Shown: positions 23,649-29,159 of the stretch, one piece after another
Numbering within the stretch: the first letter of the stretch is position 1
Layout: every line of letters starts with the position of its first letter
Origin: JBGVMW01 sp045122835
GTDB lineage: Bacteria > Bacillota > Clostridia > Lachnospirales > Lachnospiraceae
Reading direction: 5' to 3'
Assembly (NCBI GenBank): GCA_045122835.1
Contig: JBGVIB010000045.1
Span: forward strand, 1 to 29,159
Length of the DNA: 29,159 nucleotides
The notes under the pieces: model-generated
What the model saw: the letters and a program-made list of their open reading frames with translations, nothing else
What the model was told of the DNA's origin: nothing
The model's database searches: none
Program-made: the position numbers and the translations under genes

Positions 23649-24926
23649 CTAACGGATTTCTGTTACACCACCCATATATGGAACCAGTACATCTGGAATC
23701 TTAATGCTTCCATCCGGCTGCTGATAATTTTCTAATATTGCAGCTGTTGTACGTCCGATAGCAACACCACTACCATTTAATGTGTGTACAAATTTTGCTT
23801 TATCCGTAGGGTTATCCTTGTATTTAATATTTGCTCTTCTTGCCTGGAATTCTTCAAAATTACTACAGCTTGAAATCTCAACATAGCGGTTGTAGCTTGG
23901 CATCCATACTTCAATGTCATACTTCATTGCAGCAGTAAATCCTAAGTCGCCCATGCAAATCTTTACTACATGATATGGAAGTCCTAATAACTGTAATACT
24001 TCTTCTGCATCATGTGTTAATTTCTCTAATTCATCATAAGAATCTTCAGGTTTTGTAAACTTTACAAGTTCCACCTTATTGAACTGATGCTGGCGAATCA
24101 GACCTCTTGTATCACGACCTGCTGACCCTGCTTCTGCACGGAAACACGCAGTGTATGCACAATGCTTGATTGGAAGCTGACTTCCATCTAAGATCTGCTC
24201 TCTGTACATATTGGTTACCGGAACTTCTGCAGTTGGCACAAGAAAATATTCCTTTCCATCACCTAATACCTTGTATGCATCTTCCTCAAACTTAGGAAGC
24301 TGACCCGTTCCTGTCATACTCTCACGACTTACCATGAATGGTGGAAATACTTCTTCATAACCATGCTTTGCAGTATGAGTATCCAAATAGAAATTAGCAA
24401 TTGCTCTTTCTAATCTGGCACCTAAACCTCTATAGAAATGGAATCTGGAACCGGATACTTTTGCGGCTGTCTCCGGATCTAAGATACCTAAATTCTTACC
24501 TAAATCCCAATGTGGTAATGGTTCAAAATCAAATTTAGTAGGCTCTCCAAATTTACGAATCTCTACATTATCTTCATCGGAAGCACCTGCTGGTACTGTT
24601 GGATTCGGAATATTCGGTAATGTCAGCATGTAGTCATTTAATTCCTTGTCCACTTCTGCAACCTGTGCATCTAAAACCTTTACCTTCTCTGATAATGCTT
24701 TCATTTCCTCAAAAACAGGTGCTACATCCTTGCCCTCTTTTTTCATAATAGGAACCTGCTTTGACACCGCATTCTGCTCCGCTTTTAACACTTCCACTTC
24801 AGCTAACAGCTTACGTCTTTTTTCATCTAAATCTTTAAATAAACTTAAATCAAAATCTTCATTTCTTGTAGACAATGCTTTTTCTACTTCTTCAAAATTA
24901 TTTCTCAGTAATTTTATGTCTAACAT
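23649..24926 (-). CDS. serS: Serine-tRNA ligase
   Basis: A class II aminoacyl-tRNA synthetase that charges tRNA-Ser (and tRNA-Sec where present). The start is the ATG at 24926, eight bases after GGAGG; 425 residues, the usual length. Residues about 30-100 form the antiparallel coiled-coil arm that grips the long variable arm of tRNA-Ser. Then come the TXE motif in VPTAEVPVTN (230-239), motif 2 (260-285, Arg-rich loop) and motif 3, GSGVAIGRTTAAILE (385-399). It has its own promoter and no T-box. Linkage to parAB is common near clostridial origins. Confidence 0.97.
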   Translation of the reverse strand: MLDIKLLRNNFEEVEKALSTRNEDFDLSLFKDLDEKRRKLLAEVEVLKAEQNAVSKQVPIMKKEGKDVAPVFEEMKALSEKVKVLDAQVAEVDKELNDYMLTLPNIPNPTVPAGASDEDNVEIRKFGEPTKFDFEPLPHWDLGKNLGILDPETAAKVSGSRFHFYRGLGARLERAIANFYLDTHTAKHGYEEVFPPFMVSRESMTGTGQLPKFEEDAYKVLGDGKEYFLVPTAEVPVTNMYREQILDGSQLPIKHCAYTACFRAEAGSAGRDTRGLIRQHQFNKVELVKFTKPEDSYDELEKLTHDAEEVLQLLGLPYHVVKICMGDLGFTAAMKYDIEVWMPSYNRYVEISSCSNFEEFQARRANIKYKDNPTDKAKFVHTLNGSGVAIGRTTAAILENYQQPDGSIKIPDVLVPYMGGVTEIR

Positions 24927-24969
24927 CGACTTTTCCTCCAATTTTCACGCCTTTCGGCAAACTATTTTT

Positions 24970-24998
24970 ATTATATACCAGCATATTTCTTTTTACAA
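24970..24998 (-). promoter_or_regulatory. Promoter of serS
   Basis: On the minus strand TTGTAA (24998-24993), a 17-bp spacer and a perfect TATAAT (24975-24970), 44 bp before the start codon. Confidence 0.65.
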
Positions 24999-25005
24999 GG
25001 CTTTC

Positions 25006-26043
25006 TTACTCCAAAACTTCATTGATAAACACAGACTGATTCTTCATCATATCAATAATTTCTTCTGCTTTAACATTATTTCCATCCTTGTCACAAATAA
25101 GGCGGATAACAGGTCTCTCTTTAAAATCCCCATTCTGCTTGATAACCATAGCTGTCTCACCTGTCAAAAGCTTTACTTTCGTTCCATTAGGATATGTGGC
25201 AACCATGGATGTAAAGTAATCGCAGATTTCCTTATCATATTTTACACCAGAAATGACTTTTATGTATTCTAATATTTCATAAACCTTCATCTGCTTACAT
25301 CCAATTCCGCTTATTTTCCTATCAAACAAATCGCTAACAGCAACTATCTGGACTTCCTTCGGCAGATGTTTTAACATCATAGGAAATCCTGTTCTATCCA
25401 GCGTACAATGATGCATGAAAATAATATCTTTTGCTGTTTTTGACATCCAATCATATTTTTCCACTGCTGTATATCCGTATACCGGATGTTTCCTGTATTC
25501 TTTACCAATTTGATCATTTCTATTTTCTATATCTTCATTCATATAATCCGCATTAATATAACGAAGGCCAATATCATGTAATAAGGCGCCTGTAGAAATA
25601 TCGGGAATTTTATGCTTATTCCATCCAAATCGTAATGCAATCATGGTAGAATAGGCACACACATTAAGAGAATGTTCATACACATCCGTACTTTTCTCCC
25701 GAATATTGATTAAATTGTGAGATACATCTTCATTTTCTAAAATTTTTTCCACGATTTCCTCTGCTGTTTCCCTTAATTCAGAGAGAACCGTGTCATGCTG
25801 ATAAATATGGCGTTCAAACACATTTTTAACAATAGCATGATGTTCTTCCTTCAAAGTATCATAGATATCTTTGCTTTCTGATTCCTCCACGATATGTACT
25901 TCAGAGATACCTATCTCCCCTAACTTTTCAATGTATAACTTCTTTAGTACGGTTCCCTCTCCTAATATGATAAGACCATTAGGAAGAAAAATATCACGTT
26001 CTAAACGTTCTTCACCCTTTAATTCGGTTAATTTTTTTAACAC
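25006..26043 (-). CDS. HD-domain (HD-GYP-like) phosphohydrolase
   Basis: A 345-residue cytoplasmic protein. The start is GTG at 26043, close behind GGGGAG. An N-terminal region (about 1-110) precedes an HD domain with metal ligands His124 (VYEHSLN), His156-Asp157 (LLHDIG), His186 (HPVYGYTAV) and His211-His212. The last motif of HD-GYP proteins, normally HHExxDGxGYP, here reads HHCTLDRTGFP, so it departs at Glu, Gly and Tyr. HD-GYP proteins hydrolyse cyclic di-GMP; the changed motif makes activity or specificity uncertain. It starts 17 bp after the DUF4446 gene and is in that operon. Confidence 0.82.
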   Translation of the reverse strand: MLKKLTELKGEERLERDIFLPNGLIILGEGTVLKKLYIEKLGEIGISEVHIVEESESKDIYDTLKEEHHAIVKNVFERHIYQHDTVLSELRETAEEIVEKILENEDVSHNLINIREKSTDVYEHSLNVCAYSTMIALRFGWNKHKIPDISTGALLHDIGLRYINADYMNEDIENRNDQIGKEYRKHPVYGYTAVEKYDWMSKTAKDIIFMHHCTLDRTGFPMMLKHLPKEVQIVAVSDLFDRKISGIGCKQMKVYEILEYIKVISGVKYDKEICDYFTSMVATYPNGTKVKLLTGETAMVIKQNGDFKERPVIRLICDKDGNNVKAEEIIDMMKNQSVFINEVLE

Positions 26044-26060
26044 GCTCTCCCCATCCTTTT

Positions 26061-26570
26061 TTATACTTCCTTATGAACTGCCATGAATAAAGATTTTTCT
26101 TCTTCTTCTGACAAATTTACATCTGCTATTCCATTAGCAATTTCCTTTACATAACAATAATTTCCGTCTCTGTTGTGCACGGAATTTAACAGGAAACCAT
26201 TATTATCCTGGTCAAGCATTGTTAAGGCAAAGCTTAACTGTCCTCCCATCTCACGGTATGCATCATACTTTACCATACCCATTTTCTGATAGGTGAATTT
26301 GAATTTTTCCTGTAAATACTTAATACCTTCACTCTGCTGCTTATCATTTTCCTTCAATTCATCAATTTCAGAAAATCTTTTTGTAATTACCTCTTCCATT
26401 GTAGCACCATCGGAACCACTCATAAACTGCTTATACTGTTTTTTCATCTTTCCCAGTTTTACCATAGAAACAATCTGCATCACAAGCAAAATTAATGCTA
26501 TACCTGCCAATCCTGCCACAATCCAATCTGTCCCTATACCAATTTTGCTAAATAGTTCTTCTTTTATCAT
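26061..26570 (-). CDS. DUF4446 family membrane protein
   Basis: A 169-residue protein with one membrane helix at about 17-36 followed by a cytoplasmic coiled-coil-prone stretch (about 58-92) and a compact C-terminal domain with the YQKMGMVKYDAYREMGGQLS segment that marks DUF4446. In clostridia this family is regularly found just after parB, as here, which suggests a role linked to chromosome segregation or membrane tethering; that is inference. GGAGA is seven bases before the ATG. A decayed MITE end lies between it and parB. Confidence 0.8.
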   Translation of the reverse strand: MIKEELFSKIGIGTDWIVAGLAGIALILLVMQIVSMVKLGKMKKQYKQFMSGSDGATMEEVITKRFSEIDELKENDKQQSEGIKYLQEKFKFTYQKMGMVKYDAYREMGGQLSFALTMLDQDNNGFLLNSVHNRDGNYCYVKEIANGIADVNLSEEEEKSLFMAVHKEV

Positions 26571-26602
26571 TGTTAGTTCTCCACTTATCTGTTTTTATGT
26601 AT

Positions 26603-26640
26603 TTAACTATTCACAACATACAAAAGCATGTATGTCATGT
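26603..26640 (+). repeat. Decayed MITE-like end after parB
   Basis: TTAACTATTCAC matches the MITE terminus at 10 of 12 bases and is followed, as in the full copies, by a hairpin (ACATACA/TGTATGT, 26616-26622 and 26629-26635). It occupies most of the parB to DUF4446 gap. Confidence 0.4.
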
Positions 26641-26641
26641 A

Positions 26642-27529
26642 CTAGTTTTTTATACTTTGCATCAAATCCAAAATACGCTCTAACTCTTCCATGGAATAAT
26701 ACTCTATTTCTATTTTTCCCTTGTTATTTTTCTTCCGGTTAATCATAACCTTTGTTCCCATAATAGATTTTAAGCGTTCCTCTATGTCCTGATAAATTTC
26801 AGTTTCCTGTCTATCCGGCTCCTCTTTTTCTGCCGGTGGTTTATTTAATTTTCTTACTAATTTTTCTGTTTCACGTACACTTAATCCTTCATCAAAAATG
26901 GTAGTTGCTAATGTGAGTTGTACTTCCTTATCCTCCACTGCTAATAATGCACGGGCATGTCCTGCTGATAGCTTATCATCGATTAGCATTTGCTGCACTC
27001 GTTCATCTAACTTTAATAAACGCATTACATTAGTGACAGCAGTTCTAGACTTTGATACTCTCTCTGCAATTTCATCCTGTTTTAGATGAAATTCCTCCAA
27101 AAGACGTTTATATGCCTGTGCTTCTTCAATTGGATTCAAATCTTCTCTCTGAATATTTTCAATCAAGGAGATCTCCGCTAATTCCACTGGTGTAAATTCC
27201 TTGATAATAACAGGAACCTCTTTTAATCCGGCAATCTTTGCAGCACGCCATCTTCTCTCTCCTGCTACAATCTCATAATAATCTTTCTGCTTTTGCACCA
27301 GAATTGGTTGCAATAGTCCGAATTGTTTAATCGATTCCGACAATTCAATCAAAGCATCTTCATCAAATTTCTTTCTTGGCTGTTCCTTATTTGGTGCTAT
27401 CTCTGTAATTTTTAATACATTTTTTATTTCTTTTGGCACCTCTTCTTTTTTAGTCGATGTTTTCGTTGTTACAGGAGTACTTGATGGGATCAAACTGTCT
27501 AAACCTTTTCCTAAACCACTTTTTTTCAT
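26642..27529 (-). CDS. parB: Chromosome-partitioning protein ParB (Spo0J)
   Basis: A 295-residue CTP-dependent DNA clamp that loads at parS, spreads and helps load SMC. The N-terminus MKKSGLGKGLDSLIP is typical and contacts ParA. The CTP-binding motifs are GERRWRAAK (90-98) and ENIQRED (124-130). The helix-turn-helix that reads parS lies at about 151-172 (QDEIAERVSKSRTAVTNVM). A Lys/Glu-rich linker leads to the C-terminal dimer domain. It begins 38 bp after parA. The parS site is 0.2 kb upstream of parA. Confidence 0.97.
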   Translation of the reverse strand: MKKSGLGKGLDSLIPSSTPVTTKTSTKKEEVPKEIKNVLKITEIAPNKEQPRKKFDEDALIELSESIKQFGLLQPILVQKQKDYYEIVAGERRWRAAKIAGLKEVPVIIKEFTPVELAEISLIENIQREDLNPIEEAQAYKRLLEEFHLKQDEIAERVSKSRTAVTNVMRLLKLDERVQQMLIDDKLSAGHARALLAVEDKEVQLTLATTIFDEGLSVRETEKLVRKLNKPPAEKEEPDRQETEIYQDIEERLKSIMGTKVMINRKKNNKGKIEIEYYSMEELERILDLMQSIKN

Positions 27530-27567
27530 ATTTTACTGTAATTCCTTTCGTTTTTTCTACCCATAAC

Positions 27568-28329
27568 TTATTCATGATTAATTACTTCTTCTGCCAACAA
27601 ACGATAGCTTTCTGCACCTGCTGATTTGCTGTCATACATAGTAATCGGCAAACCATGACTTGGTGCTTCTGCCAGTCTTACATTTCTAGGAATTATTGTC
27701 TTATATATATTTTGTTTCAGGTTATCTTTTACGTTTTCTACCACCTGCAACGACAGGTTTGTTCTGGCATCATACATAGTAAATACAACACCTTCCATTT
27801 CCAATTCCGGATTTAATCGCTCTTTTACTAAATCAATGGTATGTAACAGCTGGCTTAAACCTTCCAATGCATAGTATTCACATTGAATTGGAACCAACAC
27901 ACGATTTGCTGTTGTCATCGCATTTATCGTAAGCATATTCAGTGACGGCGGGCAATCTATGATAATATAATCATAATTTTCTTCCACTTCATTGATTTTT
28001 TCTTTTAAAATATACTCTTTTCTTTCAATACCTATTAATTCTATTTCAGCAGCCGCCAAGTCGATATTTGATACCAGAATAGAGATGTTTTCAAATATAT
28101 TCTCCATAATACATTCTTCTATACTGCTCTCTCCCAGCATAAGTTCATATACGGTATTTTCCACTTCATTTTTATCAACTCCCAGTCCACTGGTTGTATT
28201 CCCCTGTGGATCTAAGTCAATTACAAGCACTTTTTTATCATTTTCAGCAAGAGCTGCTGATAAATTAATTGTAGTAGTTGACTTACCCACTCCACCCTTC
28301 TGATTTGCAATCGCTATTATTCTTGCCAT
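27568..28329 (-). CDS. parA: Chromosome-partitioning ATPase ParA (Soj)
   Basis: A 253-residue deviant-Walker ATPase that binds DNA non-specifically as an ATP dimer and is stimulated by ParB. The deviant P-loop KGGVGKST lies at 11-18, with Lys11 as the signature lysine. Switch I has DLDPQGNTTSGLG and Walker B is YIIIDCPPS. Length and ends match Soj. GAGG precedes the ATG. It is the first gene of the parAB operon; the 210 bp up to parS is AT-rich, contains possible TATAAT elements near 28460-28475, and no confident -35. Confidence 0.97.
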   Translation of the reverse strand: MARIIAIANQKGGVGKSTTTINLSAALAENDKKVLVIDLDPQGNTTSGLGVDKNEVENTVYELMLGESSIEECIMENIFENISILVSNIDLAAAEIELIGIERKEYILKEKINEVEENYDYIIIDCPPSLNMLTINAMTTANRVLVPIQCEYYALEGLSQLLHTIDLVKERLNPELEMEGVVFTMYDARTNLSLQVVENVKDNLKQNIYKTIIPRNVRLAEAPSHGLPITMYDSKSAGAESYRLLAEEVINHE

Positions 28330-28539
28330 TTTAACCTCATTTCTGCCTTTTCTTCTTTTGCGGCGTTCTGTTTTTTCAAATAAGTGATTTTTAAAATATC
28401 ATTATTCTTTTCCGTAAGTTTGTCTGTGAAGAACTAACTCGTTTCTATATTATATAAATTATATTATAGCAATTTTTTTCTAATATGCATATAGTCAATA
28501 CGGCACTATTTTAATAAATGTTTCTTATTTTTTTGTAAA

Positions 28540-28555
28540 TGTTTCACGTGAAACA
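28540..28555. promoter_or_regulatory. parS: parS centromere site
   Basis: TGTTTCACGTGAAACA, a perfect 16-bp palindrome identical to the bacterial chromosomal parS consensus bound by ParB. It lies 211 bp upstream of parA. Confidence 0.95.
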
Positions 28556-28587
28556 TTTTTTATTTTGTGAACTGAACAATTGTGTTC

Positions 28588-28849
28588 GCTTGTATGGATT
28601 TTCTATACAAGAATTCGAAGACATCTATAATTGCCCTATTTATCTTGAACAGCATTAGCAAGAAAAAAACGTGCAATCACACTCTCTTAAATCCAGCTAA
28701 TTATTATGCTTGCACGCTTTGCCGCGCCGAATTTGGCACGCAGTGCATCTTCCTTTCAAATTCGTGCGCATCAATTTTTTATATACTAGAAAATTTCAGT
28801 CATTATATGCCACAATAAAATGTTGAAATTTACTAGTATATAAAAATTT
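28588..28849. repeat. Series of inverted repeats beyond parS
   Basis: Four hairpins follow one another in a stretch without a credible gene: CTTGTAT/ATACAAG (28588-28611), CGTGCAA/TTGCACG (28670-28676 and 28710-28716), GCGCCGAATTTG with CAAATTCGTGCGC (28724-28735 and 28757-28769, one bulge) and a long arm AATTTTTTATATACTAG with CTAGTATATAAAAATTT (28773-28789 and 28833-28849), extended inward by AAATTTCA/TGAAATTT. The last resembles a small inverted-repeat element. Confidence 0.5.
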
Positions 28850-29047
28850 ATTGTAAATATACTCAAATATTTTTCAATAGTTTCTTATTTCCACTACTGT
28901 TTCCGGGGTGCGCCGTTTCCTTTACTTTACGAATATTTTTTCATTTTTGGTCGCCCATATCGTTATTTTTAAGTGGCATTTATTGATATCTTCAATCATG
29001 AATCAGGGGAATTATTGAAATTCTGGTTTGTGGGGGTGTTGAATCAT

Positions 29048-29159
29048 GGGCGCTACCCAGATGCCTAGTATAAGCTGTCTGGATTGCCTAATCATATGCG
29101 TAAACAGTCCGGCTGAGAGAGGGGATGTAGCTTGCTATCAGAGGCTAGGAATTTAGCTG
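29048..29159 (+). ncRNA. 5' part of an IscB-associated omega RNA (HEARO)
   Basis: From memory of the OgeuIscB omega RNA, several elements match in order. There is a first stem (GGC at 29049-29051 with GCC at 29086-29088, and CCAGA/TCTGG at 29057-29061 and 29078-29082). Then GGCTGAGA at 29111-29118. Then a hairpin GAT-G-TAG/CTA-TC followed by AGA and AGG at 29124-29149, with the same loop context and compensating changes in the stem. These RNAs lie directly upstream of iscB, so an iscB gene is expected past the right edge. The 16 or so bases before 29048 would be the guide. Continuation is cut by the window end. Confidence 0.6.

Noticed and set aside
26867..26876. A second parS inside parB
   Set aside because: TGTTTCACGT matches only the left ten bases of parS and the remaining half does not fit, so it is at best a degenerate half-site, although Bacillus has a parS in this gene.
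28582..28818. A 78-codon plus-strand ORF beyond parS
   Set aside because: It runs through several inverted repeats, has no ribosome site and a composition unlike the neighbouring genes.
1..29159. CRISPR array, prophage or toxin-antitoxin module
   Set aside because: No regularly spaced repeats, phage structural genes or paired small toxin and antitoxin genes were seen.

Overview
The window looks like a chromosomal segment of a low-GC anaerobic Firmicute, most likely a Lachnospiraceae member. The gene families point there: DUF4317, DUF3881, DUF4446, DUF5050, DUF3006, a BlaI/M56 pair, BspA-type leucine-rich repeats, strong GGAGG ribosome sites, and TTGACA/TATAAT-like promoters with 17-bp spacing. 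The right part carries parA (soj), parB (spo0J), a perfect parS site and serS, an origin-proximal set. Most genes are on the minus strand, which fits a leftward leading strand with oriC to the right of the window; dnaA itself is not present.

Layout, left to right. 1-200: GC-rich, highly structured non-coding sequence, probably the edge of a mobile element or a structured RNA. 345-1853 (-): LCP (LytR-CpsA-Psr) cell-wall ligase. 2480-3709 (+): DUF4317 protein behind a long structured leader. 3888-6325 (+): BlaI-type repressor and M56 sensor protease with twin operators. 6508-7161 (-): transaldolase. 7442-7796 (+): tRNA-Lys(CUU) and tRNA-Pro(CGG), followed by a broken ABC-transporter ATPase remnant. 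8331-11710 (-): ilvE and ppk. 12065-15547 (-): secreted leucine-rich-repeat protein, zinc-dependent phospholipase C-like protein, DUF3006 protein and a membrane glycosyltransferase. 15710-18142 (-): trxA, an unlisted 43-codon gene, trmB and pheA. 18342-20915 (+): DUF5050 membrane protein and a D-Ala-D-Ala carboxypeptidase. 20967-28329 (-): DEDDh exonuclease, tRNA-Arg(CCU), a 90-residue hypothetical protein, DUF3881, serS, HD-domain protein, DUF4446, parB and parA. 28330-29159: parS, several hairpins, and the start of an IscB-associated omega (HEARO) RNA running off the right edge.

Functional themes are cell-envelope construction and turnover (LCP, carboxypeptidase, glycosyltransferase, BlaI/M56 sensing), central and amino-acid metabolism (transaldolase, IlvE, PheA, Ppk), translation (tRNAs, SerS, TrmB) and chromosome segregation (ParABS).

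The most distinctive feature is a family of small palindromic elements. Two identical 134-bp copies (1884-2017 and 11849-11982) have perfect 12-bp terminal inverted repeats and are each flanked by a different 8-bp target duplication, so they are recently mobile MITEs. At least four decayed relatives or fragments lie at 3825, 6322, 8211 and 26603, with a weaker candidate at 2085. Other points of interest are the IscB omega RNA at the right edge, a DnaA-box-like cluster at 22013-22193, and the ABC remnant abutting tRNA-Pro.
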